A DNA stretch of 64,000 bases from Rhodococcus sp. 4CII (GCF_014256275.1 NZ_JACCFE010000002.1:1612001-1676000), one strand, 5' to 3'. Shown: positions 15,276 to 23,533, numbered from the stretch's first letter. Notes: generated from the sequence alone by a model not told the origin. A program made the numbers and translations.

Positions 15276-16047
15276 TGTTCCCTCTCAGGGATAGAAACCT
15301 CGCACACGCGAGAAAGTGGGTGGAAGAACAGCGAAAGAGACCGAAATCAGCCGATGCTGAACGGCGCACCGTACAGAACGGTCTTCGAGTAGTCGTTGCC
15401 CACGATCTCCACGACCGAGTACGACCGAGCCTGCGCGAATCCACCGCACTTCTGCACCTGCAGCTCAGAATCCTGGTACTGCAGCGCGTAGACGCCGTCC
15501 TTCTTGATGTCCTTGCCGCCCAGCGGCACGTACTTCACTTCACCTGAGTTCAGCGGAACCGTCAGACCAACGCTCGGCGACAACGAATCCAAACCCAGAC
15601 TGAACGACGGGTTCGCCGACAGACCCGTGATGTCCACCTGGCAACCCACGATGTACCCGGTCGACACCCGCGAAACACCATGCGTGGTCGACGCATTCGT
15701 ACCGTTGTAGGTACCCGCATTGTTCGTCGTGTTGTTCGCGTCCGGAACGTCGGTGACGTCCTTGATGCCCTTGACATCGGCAACGACGGTGCCCGACACC
15801 CACGCCACACGACCGGCGCCATTGGCAGCCAACGACGGCGACGACAGAGCACTCTCCGCCGTCCGCGTCAACGTCACATTCGGGCCGGTCTTCGAACCAT
15901 CAGGCAGCGGGATGAAAGTATCCGCGCTCGCCGCACCAGTGGACATCAAACCGAGTGCAACAGCCGCAGCAGCACCCAGGCCTGCAATACGGGCGCCACG
16001 GCGCAGGCCGGACTTGCGGTTCTCGCTCATTCGTTCCCCTCATCAGG
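15027..16047 (-). repeat. Near-identical 1,021-bp block, copy 2
   Basis: Partner of 13322-14342, offset 1,705 bp. The 320 bp covering the 5' half of porin A' and the spacer look identical to copy 1. The porin B' part carries the few differences. Confidence 0.9.
15347..16030 (-). CDS. MspA family porin (copy B')
   Basis: 227 aa, first gene of the four in transcription order. Same architecture as copy B: signal peptide ending ASA, mature start DTFIPLPDGSKTG, and C-terminal CGGFAQARSYSVVEIVG. It differs from B at a few positions in the Thr/Asn-rich loop (DANNTTNNAG for DANSTTNNAG, NASTTHG for NATTTHG). GAGGGGAACGA precedes the ATG. About 280 bp upstream is a consensus CRP/GlxR-type site (16311-16326), so carbon-status control of the locus is plausible. 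Confidence 0.92.
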   Translation of the reverse strand: MSENRKSGLRRGARIAGLGAAAAVALGLMSTGAASADTFIPLPDGSKTGPNVTLTRTAESALSSPSLAANGAGRVAWVSGTVVADVKGIKDVTDVPDANNTTNNAGTYNGTNASTTHGVSRVSTGYIVGCQVDITGLSANPSFSLGLDSLSPSVGLTVPLNSGEVKYVPLGGKDIKKDGVYALQYQDSELQVQKCGGFAQARSYSVVEIVGNDYSKTVLYGAPFSIG

Positions 16048-16469
16048 ATTCAAGCAGGTTCCCAGCCTCGACGATCGAAACTGAGGAGTGGTCCATTTCG
16101 GGCCCAGCGCAGTATTCGCAGCAAAGGTGTCCACAGCGTTAACTGCGGACGACCAATTGCCAGAATTTCAACACCAGAGACAAACCTCACAAGGAGGCTC
16201 GTCCGGGCAACGACGTGGCACCACGCCCCGCCCTCCATCTTCGTACTGACTCGTCAGGGACATTAACCTGCGCTAAGAACCTGGGCAACGTGATCAGCTC
16301 GTGACGCAATTGTGATGTGTCTCACAAAGGTTGGAACGGACTGTTACCTACGGGTAGCCCCGCTTTGGGGCGACGCGAATGAAATCCGGCTTTACCAGTG
16401 GTTTTCCTGGCGCAAATTTTTCGGTTACTGCCGACAACACTTAGATTCATCCAGATTTCAACCAAGCGG
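16048..16469. other. Porin-locus upstream region, no gene
   Basis: About 420 bp between porin B' and the small AUU-start gene, which point away from each other at neither end: both are minus strand. The region holds the CRP-like box at 16311-16326 and probably the porin promoter. Short open frames have no protein-like character. Confidence 0.45.
16311..16326. promoter_or_regulatory. CRP/GlxR-type binding site
   Basis: TGTGATGTGTCTCACA fits the TGTGA-N6-TCACA consensus exactly. Its place upstream of the four porin genes suggests cAMP-dependent control of outer-membrane permeability. Confidence 0.55.
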
Positions 16470-16691
16470 CTACCCGTGGTGAGGGGGAACCTGACGCCGA
16501 ATCCACTCCTCGGACTCGCGACCCTTGTCCACATACTGAGATGGCTCATCCTGTCCGCGTTCGTCCGCGGTGGTGTCGGGAAAGACGTCCCCGAAGACGC
16601 GCTCGAGCCGGGCCCTGTCGATCGGGGCCCGGCTCGGAACTTGCTGCTCGTCGGGCTCGCTGTGCGAGCCCGGTTCGTCGGAACGAGAAAT
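16470..16691 (-). CDS. Small conserved-looking protein with apparent AUU start (73 aa)
   Basis: The frame is open from 16724 to the TAG at 16470 but has no ATG, GTG or TTG before codon 54. An ATT at 16691 is preceded by GGAAGG (16705-16700) at an 8-base spacing, inside the end of moaB2, so AUU initiation is the simplest reading. The product is acidic, with RLERVFGDVFPDTTADERG in the middle and a C-terminus EEWIRRQVPPHHG. This ending resembles small unnamed proteins of mycolata as I recall them. Two GC hairpins (16605-16635 and 16653-16671) fall inside the frame and could instead be moaB2 terminators, which is the main argument against coding. A frameshift fusion with moaB2 is the other alternative. 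Confidence 0.5.
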   Translation of the reverse strand: MSRSDEPGSHSEPDEQQVPSRAPIDRARLERVFGDVFPDTTADERGQDEPSQYVDKGRESEEWIRRQVPPHHG

Positions 16692-16695
16692 CGTC

Positions 16696-17193
16696 TCAGC
16701 CTTCCAGACCGGACAGTTCGGAGATCACGTGAGACGCGAGGGGCGTCAGGGTGGCCATGCCGTCGCGCACCGCCGCACGGGACGAGGCGAGATTGACCAC
16801 GAGTGTGCTGCCGGACACTCCGGCGAGGCCACGGGACAGCCCCGCGTCCAGCGATCCCGCGGCGAGCCCGGAAGACCGGAGGGCCTCCGAGATTCCGGGA
16901 ATCTCGCGGTCGAGGACCTCGGCGGTGACATCGGGGGTGACATCGCGGGGCGACACGCCGGTGCCGCCGACCGAGACGACGAGGTCGACGCCGCCGATGA
17001 CAGCGGTGTTGAGCGCATTCCGGATCTCCACCTCGTCGGCCGCCACCGCAACGATGGCGTCGACGATGAAACCCGCCTCGTTCAGCAACTCTGTCACCAG
17101 GGGCCCGATGGAGTCCTTGCCGTCACCGTGTGCGGTGCGGTCGTCGACGATTACCACCAGCGCGCGGCCGGCCAGCGAGGCTTCGATGTCCAT
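16696..17193 (-). CDS. moaB2: MogA/MoaB family protein (MoaB2)
   Basis: 165 aa. MogA/MoaB proteins adenylate molybdopterin before molybdate insertion. The signatures are VSVGGTGVSPRDVTPDVT and GLSRGLAGVSGSTLVVNL. The ATG at 17193 aligns with the mycobacterial MoaB2 N-terminus and has AGGGA nearby; an upstream ATG at 17256, overlapping the pepD stop, would add 21 residues. The position after mprA-mprB-pepD is conserved (Rv0984). Other Moco genes are absent here, so the link to the stress operon is by synteny only. Confidence 0.9.
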   Translation of the reverse strand: MDIEASLAGRALVVIVDDRTAHGDGKDSIGPLVTELLNEAGFIVDAIVAVAADEVEIRNALNTAVIGGVDLVVSVGGTGVSPRDVTPDVTAEVLDREIPGISEALRSSGLAAGSLDAGLSRGLAGVSGSTLVVNLASSRAAVRDGMATLTPLASHVISELSGLEG

Positions 17194-17255
17194 GGTCCCT
17201 ACCGTAGTGGCCCCGTTCAGAACGGACTCGACCTGCCCGAGAATCCCGGCGTTCA

Positions 17256-18740
17256 TCAGCGGCCACCCTGTTCGGCGGTGCCGAGCGTGACGTCGACGGT
17301 CTTGGAGTTGGAGCCGTTCCCATCGGTGTAGGTGATGGACACATTGTCTCCAGGCGCATGTGAACGGATGGCGGCGATGAGCGCGTCACCGCTGGTGATG
17401 ACCCGGTCGTCGACCCTGGTGATCACCGACCCCTTCGGGATTCCCGCCTTCTCCGCCGGGCTGCCCGACGTGACCTCGACGACGGTGGCACCGTTGGCGG
17501 CGTCCTGCGAGGGGACCTGGATCCCGATGACAGCCTGGGTGGCCTTGCCGGTCTTGACCAGTTCGTCCGCGATGCGCCGGGCCTGATCGACCGGGATCGC
17601 GAATCCGAGTCCGATGGAGCCGCTCTGCTCGCCCGCACCGGACCCGCCGATGCTCGCGATGGCCGTGTTGATGCCGATCAGCTGGCCGTCCATGTTGACC
17701 AGGGCGCCGCCCGAGTTGCCGGGGTTGATCGCCGCGTCGGTCTGGAGGGCGTCGATGACGGTGTTCTGATTGCCCGACTCACCGCTGGTGGAGACCGGAC
17801 GGTTGAGGGCCGAGATGATGCCTTCGGTGACGGTGCCCGCCAGGCCGAGGGGCGAACCGATGGCGACGACCTGCTGCCCCACCTGGACGTTGCCGGACGT
17901 TCCCAGCTCGATCGGAGTGAGGTTGGTCTTACCGTCCACCTTGATGACCGCGAGATCGGACACCGGGTCGGCACCGACGAGCTTGGCGTCCGCCGTGCTG
18001 CCGTCGGAGAACGCGACCGTCAACTTTCCGCCCTTGGCTGCCGCGCCTGCCACGTGATTGTTGGTGAGGATCATGCCGTCGGACGAGATGACGATGCCGG
18101 ATCCCTCTCCGCCGGATCCGCCTGCCGTGGCCACCTCGATTTGGACGACGCTGGGGACGACCTTGTTCGCGACCGCCTGCACCGAACCTGCCGGTGCGTT
18201 CGCGGCCGGGGTCGCGGTGTTCTTCGGGGCGTCGAGGGAATTGGTCACCGCGGCGCCGCTGCCGTTCCGGTCCGTGGCGAGCGAACCCACCACACCGCCG
18301 ATGCCGCCACTCACCAGAGCGAGCGCCACAGCGCCGACGACGATGGCGGTACGGGCCGGACGCTTGGTCGCAGTCGCCGTCGATCCCTCACCGAACTGCC
18401 CGGGGCCCTGATGACCGGGGAACGGGCCCTGAGGCGCCGCGTGCTGCCCGGCCACGTGCTGGGGACCCGGATGTCCCGGTCCGCCGTGCTGAGGCTGTCC
18501 GTACTGCTGTGTGGGCTGTTGCGGCGGGCCGTACGGGTTGCCCTGGGGGTAGCCGCCCACGCCGTACGCCTGTTGCTGCCCCATCGGGCCGGCCGGGTTG
18601 TGCGGAGTGGTCGGAAACGCCTCGGTGGGCTGGTGGCCCGGAGTCGACTGCGGGTGGCCCGGCTGGTCCGGGCGTGCGCCCTGGTCGCCGCCGGCGTTGT
18701 CACGGCTGCCGCCGTCGTGACTGTTTCGATCTTCGGTCAT
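17256..18740 (-). CDS. pepD: HtrA-like serine protease PepD with PDZ domain
   Basis: About 494 aa. A long cytosolic Pro/Gln/Gly-rich N-terminus (about 125 residues, YGQ and GP repeats) is followed by one TM helix (TAIVVGAVALALVSGGIGGVV). The trypsin-like domain has triad residues in TNNHVAG, DPVSDLAVIKVDG and NPGNSGGALV, and a C-terminal PDZ domain starts near VIGIQVPS. It acts on misfolded proteins outside the membrane. In mycobacteria PepD is under MprAB and SigE control, and mprB-mprA lie directly upstream here. The ATG at 18740 has GGAAG before it. Confidence 0.93.
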   Translation of the reverse strand: MTEDRNSHDGGSRDNAGGDQGARPDQPGHPQSTPGHQPTEAFPTTPHNPAGPMGQQQAYGVGGYPQGNPYGPPQQPTQQYGQPQHGGPGHPGPQHVAGQHAAPQGPFPGHQGPGQFGEGSTATATKRPARTAIVVGAVALALVSGGIGGVVGSLATDRNGSGAAVTNSLDAPKNTATPAANAPAGSVQAVANKVVPSVVQIEVATAGGSGGEGSGIVISSDGMILTNNHVAGAAAKGGKLTVAFSDGSTADAKLVGADPVSDLAVIKVDGKTNLTPIELGTSGNVQVGQQVVAIGSPLGLAGTVTEGIISALNRPVSTSGESGNQNTVIDALQTDAAINPGNSGGALVNMDGQLIGINTAIASIGGSGAGEQSGSIGLGFAIPVDQARRIADELVKTGKATQAVIGIQVPSQDAANGATVVEVTSGSPAEKAGIPKGSVITRVDDRVITSGDALIAAIRSHAPGDNVSITYTDGNGSNSKTVDVTLGTAEQGGR

Positions 18741-18862
18741 CGCATCACTTCCATCTCCCGCGACCACCCGCAGGGGCAGTCGCACCGTCTCTGTCCACGA
18801 GAGTGCCCGGTGGGACTGAGAAGGTCCTGAGACCGGCCTTTGAGTTGGCCGAGACCTCGAGA

Positions 18863-20341
18863 CTAATCCGCTTCGGGCTCACCCGGTAGGACGATGCGGA
18901 TGAGGGCACCCCCTCGTTCGGAGACGTCGACGGCGATCGTGCCGCCGTGTTTGACCACCACCTGCCGGACGATCGCCAGACCCAGCCCCGAGCCCGGCAT
19001 CGACCGTGACGCCGTCGACCGGTAGAAGCGGTCGAACACCAGCTCCCGGTCCTCTTCGGGAATGCCCGGGCCCGCGTCGTCGACGGTCAGTTCGAGGAGG
19101 CCGTCGCCTGCCGGTGTCATCGCCACCCGTACCTGCTCACCGGTCGGACTCCACTTCGCGGCGTTGTCGAGCACGTTGAGCACCGCACGCGACAACCCGG
19201 CGTGGTCGCCGTAGACGAACCACGGCACCGTGACGGCGGTGAAATCGATCTCGTTGCGTCGGCGGCGGGCCCGCTCCAGGCTCCGTTCCACCACTTCGCT
19301 GAGATCGACTCTCTCGAAGATGGTTTCCGGTGCATCCTCGCGGGCGAGGTCCACGAGGTCGCCCACCAACTGCGACAACTCCTCGATCTGCGCCACCACA
19401 TCGGTGCGCAGCTCCGCCATGTCCTCGTCCGGAATATGCGGCGCCCCAGGGCGACTCGATGCGATCAGCAACTCCATGTTGGTGCGCAACGACGTGAGCG
19501 GAGTCCGCAGTTCGTGTCCCGCGTCGGCGACGAGGCGGCTCTGCCGCTCCCGTGATTCCGCGAGCGCCCGCAACATCGTGTTGAAACTCTCGGTGAGCCG
19601 GGCGAGTTCGTCGTTGCCCGTCACCGGAATCGGCGTCAGGTCGTCGGTCCGGGCCACGCGTTCGGTGGCGGCGGTGAGCCGGGCGATCGGCCGCAGACCG
19701 GTGCGTCCCACCGTCGTTCCCGCCGCGGCGGCGAGGACCACTCCGCACCCGCCGACGATGAACAGCACCCAGGCCAGGCGGTCGAGCACGGCGCCCGTCG
19801 GTGCCAGCCGCTGCGCGATCACCAGCGTGCTGCCGTCCTGGGTGCGCTGCGCCAGCACCCGCTGGTTCTCCGCCGTCCGCAACGACGTCTCGCGCTCGCC
19901 GCGTGCCACCGACAGTTCGGGGTCGCCGATGGGCACGCTCGACCCCGGCGGGGTGTACGTGTCGAGGTCCGGGAAGATCAGCGCCACACTGATGTCCGTC
20001 GTGTACAGCGTCGCGCCCGCGATGTAGCGGGGATCGAACGTCACGAGATTGCTGTCGATCAGCGCCGACGCGCGCGTGCGCAACTGATTGTCGACGTCGG
20101 CATACAGGGCGCGCGACACCACGGCGTACGCCGCGATCGCCATCACGGCCACCGCGATCGCCACCACCGACGCCGCGAGCAGCGTGACCCGCCACCGCAA
20201 CGACACCGACCGCGTCAACGGCATCGGAGGGCGCATCTCGGGCGGTAACGGAATCGGGCCTGTGGGGTGCCGAGAAATGTGGTGCGCGTCGTACTTCGCC
20301 GACCCCGGCTTGCCGGCGGTCTTGTGGAACGGAACTGCCAT
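18863..20341 (-). CDS. mprB: Sensor histidine kinase MprB
   Basis: About 492 aa. Two TM helices (LLAASVVAIAVAVMAIAAYAV near residue 55 and LAWVLFIVGGCGVVLAAAAG near 195) enclose a 120-residue extracytoplasmic sensor. HAMP, the HisKA box AGHELRTPLTSLRTN and a HATPase domain with NVLDNAAKWSP, DAGPGIPEEDRELVFDRFYR and GSGLGLAIVRQVV follow. The ATG at 20341 overlaps the mprA stop (TGATG), so translation is coupled. In mycobacteria MprB senses envelope stress through the chaperone DnaK and drives MprA. No essential residue looks lost. Confidence 0.93.
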   Translation of the reverse strand: MAVPFHKTAGKPGSAKYDAHHISRHPTGPIPLPPEMRPPMPLTRSVSLRWRVTLLAASVVAIAVAVMAIAAYAVVSRALYADVDNQLRTRASALIDSNLVTFDPRYIAGATLYTTDISVALIFPDLDTYTPPGSSVPIGDPELSVARGERETSLRTAENQRVLAQRTQDGSTLVIAQRLAPTGAVLDRLAWVLFIVGGCGVVLAAAAGTTVGRTGLRPIARLTAATERVARTDDLTPIPVTGNDELARLTESFNTMLRALAESRERQSRLVADAGHELRTPLTSLRTNMELLIASSRPGAPHIPDEDMAELRTDVVAQIEELSQLVGDLVDLAREDAPETIFERVDLSEVVERSLERARRRRNEIDFTAVTVPWFVYGDHAGLSRAVLNVLDNAAKWSPTGEQVRVAMTPAGDGLLELTVDDAGPGIPEEDRELVFDRFYRSTASRSMPGSGLGLAIVRQVVVKHGGTIAVDVSERGGALIRIVLPGEPEAD

Positions 20342-21027
20342 CACGGAGGGGTCTCCCGCAGGACGTAGCCGACTCCGCGGACCGTGTGCAACAGACGCGG
20401 CTCCCCGTCTGCCTCCGTCTTGCGACGCAAGTACCCGACGTAGACCTCCAGCGCGTTCCCGGATGTCGGGAAGTCGTAACCCCACACCTCCTCGAGGATG
20501 CGGCCGCGGGTGAGCACCCGGCGAGGGTTGGCCATCAGCATCTCGAGGAGCGAGAACTCGGTACGAGTCAGGCTGATGGACCGCTCACCCCGCGTCACCT
20601 CGCGGGTGACCGGGTCGAGCGTGAGGTCCTCGAACGTCATCTTCTCCGAGTCGATGCCCGGCTCGGGCGCGGCGCGGCGCAACAGTGCGCGCAACCGGGC
20701 CAGCAACTCCTCGAGGGCGAACGGCTTCGGAAGGTAGTCGTCGGCGCCGGCGTCCAGCCCCGACACCCGCTCCGACACGGAGTCGCGCGCCGTGAGCACG
20801 AGAATCGGCAGGTCATCGCCGGTGCTCCGCAACCGGCGGCACACCTCGAGACCGTCCAGGCGCGGCATCATCACGTCGAGCACCAGCGCGTCGGGACGTG
20901 CGGTCGCCACCTTCTCCAGAGCATCGATACCGTCGACGGCCAGTTCCACCGAGTACCCGTTGAAGCTCAGGGAGCGCCGTAAGGACTCCCTCACGGCCCG
21001 ATCGTCGTCGACCACCAAAATGCGCAT
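20341..21027 (-). CDS. mprA: Response regulator MprA (OmpR family)
   Basis: 228 aa. The receiver domain has the acidic pocket VVDDDRAV, the phospho-acceptor Asp in ALVLDVMMPRLDG and the conserved Lys in DDYLPKPFALEEL. The C-terminal winged helix carries LTRTEFSLLEMLMANP and the DNA-binding hairpin RRKTEADGEPRLLHTVRGVGY. It is the partner of MprB, encoded in overlap, and probably controls pepD downstream and itself. The 70-bp gap before the TRIC-like gene is too short to show an MprA box with confidence. Confidence 0.95.
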   Translation of the reverse strand: MRILVVDDDRAVRESLRRSLSFNGYSVELAVDGIDALEKVATARPDALVLDVMMPRLDGLEVCRRLRSTGDDLPILVLTARDSVSERVSGLDAGADDYLPKPFALEELLARLRALLRRAAPEPGIDSEKMTFEDLTLDPVTREVTRGERSISLTRTEFSLLEMLMANPRRVLTRGRILEEVWGYDFPTSGNALEVYVGYLRRKTEADGEPRLLHTVRGVGYVLRETPP

Positions 21028-21096
21028 ACCCGACAGTTTGGCCCGATCAACTGAGATATGTCTGAGAAGGGTTCATTCGGTGAGCGCCGACACCGG

Positions 21097-21705
21097 TCAC
21101 TCGAGCACCCGCGGACCCGGCAGACCCCAGTTCCGCCACAGCGCGAGCAACCGGAGCACCGACGCGAACACCGTGCCCACCACCATCGCCACATCCGCCC
21201 CCGCACCCCACTCGCTCGCCGCGACCACCAGAGCCGAACCGAGCAGCGCCGGCACCGCGTAAAAGTCCCGCTGCAGCAGCAGCGGGACCTCGTTCACCAG
21301 CACGTCGCGCAAGATTCCGCCCCCGATGGCCGTCGTGCCGCCGATGAGGCACGATGCGAGCGGACTCGCCCCGTGGTCGAGCGCGATCACCGCGCCCGTG
21401 CTCGCGAACAGGCCCATGCCCAGCGCGTCCAGCACCAGGATCTCCCGGCGGAGTCGCCCGACAGTCGAATGCAGGAAGAACACCAGCAGCGACATCCCGA
21501 ACGACGTGCCGAGGTTCGGCCAACTACCCAGCGACGTCGGTGGGTGGATGCCCAGCAGGACGTCGCGGACGATGCCGCCGCCGAGCGCGGTGAACACACC
21601 GACCACGCACACACCGAAGATGTCGAGGCGCTTCGTCACGCCCACCAGGGCGCCCGACGCCGCGAACACCGCGATGCCCACCAGTTCCAGGATGTACAGC
21701 AACAC
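21097..21705 (-). CDS. Trimeric intracellular cation (TRIC/UPF0126) channel family protein
   Basis: 202 aa with about seven hydrophobic segments arranged as two repeats. Each repeat has a glycine signature: TALGGGIVRDVLLG near residue 41 and TTAIGGGILRDVLVNEVP near residue 124. These GGG-RDVL motifs are the hallmark of the bacterial TRIC/UPF0126 family of homotrimeric monovalent cation channels. The physiological role in bacteria is poorly known. It is upstream of mprA on the same strand, with a 70-bp gap, so read-through is possible. Confidence 0.9.
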   Translation of the reverse strand: MLLYILELVGIAVFAASGALVGVTKRLDIFGVCVVGVFTALGGGIVRDVLLGIHPPTSLGSWPNLGTSFGMSLLVFFLHSTVGRLRREILVLDALGMGLFASTGAVIALDHGASPLASCLIGGTTAIGGGILRDVLVNEVPLLLQRDFYAVPALLGSALVVAASEWGAGADVAMVVGTVFASVLRLLALWRNWGLPGPRVLE

Positions 21706-21734
21706 CCGCCAAGGTTCGCACGCGATGCGTCCCG

Positions 21735-21757
21735 CCCGTGAGTACTTAACTCACGGG
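21735..21757 (-). terminator. Hairpin terminator of mrf (CCGTGAGTACTT type)
   Basis: CCCGTGAGT and ACTCACGGG arms around ACTTA, starting 8 bp past the mrf stop. Its GTGAGTACTT core recurs in the hairpin at 28228-28265. Confidence 0.65.
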
Positions 21758-21764
21758 TTGGGCT

Positions 21765-23003
21765 TCATTCGTTCGCCTCTCTCGATTCGGTTTCCGCATA
21801 GGGCGATTCACTGCTCTCGCAGGGGTCGTGGTGGAACTGCCCGAACGGGTCGGGCCACGACTGCCAGCTGCCTTCGTCCGCGAATTCGTCATCGGTGACG
21901 AGCGCCCACTGCAGCGTGCGGTCGATCTCGGTGGGGTCGGCGGCATGCACCAGCACCACCATCGACGTGTGCCGGTCGCCGAAGTGTTCGTCCCAGCACA
22001 GCGCGGCCATCGCCCGCCGCCCGACCGCGACCTGTTCCTGTTCGTCCGTGGTCATCGCGGCCAGCCAGCGGTCGGCGCTCGCCACCCGCAGTCCCCCACC
22101 GGCGGATTCGAGCCACAGCGCCTCGTCCGGCTGCGTCGCCACCCATATCCGTCCGCGTGCCGTGACGACACCCTCGAGCAGCACGTCGATCGCCTCGTGG
22201 AGTCGCTCGGGGTGGAACGGCCGGGTGGCGGTGAACTCGACGAGCATCACCCCGCAGTCGTGGGACAGGGGCGGCTGCCCGCGCAGCAGTGGTGAGTGCG
22301 TGTGTGCCGGTTCGCCGCGCCGCGCGTCGGCGGGAATGCGGAGGAGCAGCCGCTCGACATCGAGCTGGTCGGCGCCCCAGACGATCGGCGCGCCGGGCGC
22401 GAGCCGGGCCAGGACGGCGTGGAGGCGGGCCTGCTGCCAGCCGTCGCCGGCGCTACCCGACACCACCAGGGCGTCGGCGAACCCGACCTGCCCGACCGCG
22501 ACCTGAGCGACGGTGCGGTCGTCGTCGAGCGCGTCGTCGCCGGTGGCATCGGCCAGCCACGACTGCGCGTCGAGGCAGGTGACGACGCCGTCGATGCGGA
22601 CGTCCCGCGATGCCGGACCGTCGATCTGCCCAGCGATGCCGGACACCGACACGTGTTCGACGGCCCAGCAGACGGCCTCGGGTTCGAGCCTGCGGTCGAG
22701 GTGCAGCACGATGCGCTGCACCGAACTGCGGGCGTGCAGGCGACGCAGCAACGGTAGGAGGTCCTCGCGCAGTGTGCACGAGATGCAGCCGTGCGCCAGT
22801 TCGCGGATTCCGAGGCTCTCGTGCGGCGTCCCGGACTCCAGTGTGGTGACGGTGCGGCGCACGACGCCTTCACGGACGAACTCGAGGTCGTGATGCACGA
22901 CGACGGTGCCGTCGCGAAGCAGTGACCGCGCCGCGTCCTCGGTGCGGCCGTTCCACCCGGAGACCAGGATCAGCGGCGTCCGGCCGTCGACTACCTCACT
23001 CAC
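21765..23003 (-). CDS. mrf: Ribosome hibernation factor-recruiting GTPase MRF (CobW-like)
   Basis: 412 aa. It follows the layout of mycobacterial MRF (Rv0106): an N-terminal G-domain-like half with FAHGCISC-type sequence (here ELAHGCISCTLREDLLPLL, residues about 67-85) and a C-terminal CobW domain. The P-loop is degenerate (LVSGWNGRTEDA, with no GKS/T), as I recall for this family. Under zinc starvation MRF recruits the hibernation factor to ribosomes carrying zinc-free paralogues, and those genes lie divergently here. The GTG at 23003 has AAGGGG upstream. Two Zur-type boxes are in the shared promoter region. Confidence 0.88.
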   Translation of the reverse strand: MSEVVDGRTPLILVSGWNGRTEDAARSLLRDGTVVVHHDLEFVREGVVRRTVTTLESGTPHESLGIRELAHGCISCTLREDLLPLLRRLHARSSVQRIVLHLDRRLEPEAVCWAVEHVSVSGIAGQIDGPASRDVRIDGVVTCLDAQSWLADATGDDALDDDRTVAQVAVGQVGFADALVVSGSAGDGWQQARLHAVLARLAPGAPIVWGADQLDVERLLLRIPADARRGEPAHTHSPLLRGQPPLSHDCGVMLVEFTATRPFHPERLHEAIDVLLEGVVTARGRIWVATQPDEALWLESAGGGLRVASADRWLAAMTTDEQEQVAVGRRAMAALCWDEHFGDRHTSMVVLVHAADPTEIDRTLQWALVTDDEFADEGSWQSWPDPFGQFHHDPCESSESPYAETESREANE

Positions 23004-23018
23004 GAGCACCCCTTTCGA

Positions 23019-23033
23019 TAATGATTGTCATTA
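23019..23033. promoter_or_regulatory. Zur-type box 1
   Basis: TAATGA-TTG-TCATTA, a perfect inverted repeat of the Zur/Fur kind, 16 bp before the mrf start. The divergent genes are classical Zur targets. Confidence 0.7.
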
Positions 23034-23070
23034 AGCGTCGGGAACGCTACAGTGAAATCTGTTCGTTGTC

Positions 23071-23085
23071 GAAAATGATTATCAT
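23071..23085. promoter_or_regulatory. Zur-type box 2
   Basis: GAAAATGATTATCAT, with the perfect core ATGAT-T-ATCAT at 23075-23085, 45 bp before rpmB. Very close to actinobacterial Zur consensus sites. Confidence 0.75.
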
Positions 23086-23129
23086 CTCCTCCTCGTGGCG
23101 GTTCCACGGGAGGACGGAGAGGAACGCCC

Positions 23130-23366
23130 ATGTCGGCGCACTGCCAGGTGACCGGACGTCAGCCAGGATTCGGCAAGTCCGTGTCACATTCCCACACCCG
23201 CACCACCCGGCGCTGGGACCCGAACATCCAGAAGAAGACCTACCTCCTGCCGAGCGAGGGCAGGCGGATCACGTTGACGCTCTCCGCCAAGGGCATCAAG
23301 ACCGTCGACCGGGACGGCATCGAGGTCGTCGTCGCCCGGATCCGCGCCCGCGGAGAGCGGATCTGA
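23130..23366 (+). CDS. rpmB: Zinc-free 50S ribosomal protein bL28 paralogue
   Basis: 78 aa. Has the L28 body (GRQPGFGKSVSHSHTRTTRR, then PNIQKKTYLLPSEGRRITLTLSA). The first zinc-binding CxxC of the normal protein is reduced here to CQVT, and the second pair is absent, so this is the C-minus form. Such paralogues replace zinc-binding ones when zinc is scarce and free the metal. First gene of an operon with overlapping or close spacing (stop overlaps the rpmG ATG). GGAGAGGAA precedes the ATG, and a Zur box lies just upstream. Confidence 0.95.
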   Translation: MSAHCQVTGRQPGFGKSVSHSHTRTTRRWDPNIQKKTYLLPSEGRRITLTLSAKGIKTVDRDGIEVVVARIRARGERI

Positions 23367-23533
23367 TGGCCGCGCGCAACGAGATCCGCCCGATCGTGAA
23401 GCTGAAGTCGACCGCAGGCACCGGATTCACGTACGTGACCCGCAAGAACCGCCGCAACGACCCCGGCCGTCTGGTGATGAGGAAGTACGACCCGGTCGTG
23501 CGGAAGCACGTCGATTTCCGAGAAGAGAAGTAG
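23366..23533 (+). CDS. rpmG: Zinc-free 50S ribosomal protein bL33 paralogue
   Basis: 55 aa, no cysteine at all, whereas zinc-binding L33 has two CxxC pairs. The segments RPIVKLKSTAGTGFTYVTRK, KNRRNDPGRL and RKYDPVVRKHVDFREEK are characteristic of the C-minus form. The ATG overlaps the rpmB stop (TGATG), so the two are translationally coupled. Confidence 0.95.
   Translation: MAARNEIRPIVKLKSTAGTGFTYVTRKNRRNDPGRLVMRKYDPVVRKHVDFREEK

Noticed and set aside
13322..16047. Considered a mobile element because of the near-identical direct repeats.
   Set aside because: The repeated unit contains only porin genes, with no transposase, inverted ends or target duplication; a tandem duplication explains it.
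16605..16671. Two hairpins after moaB2 read as certain terminators.
   Set aside because: They may be, but they lie inside a frame with protein-like sequence, so I did not list them as separate terminators.
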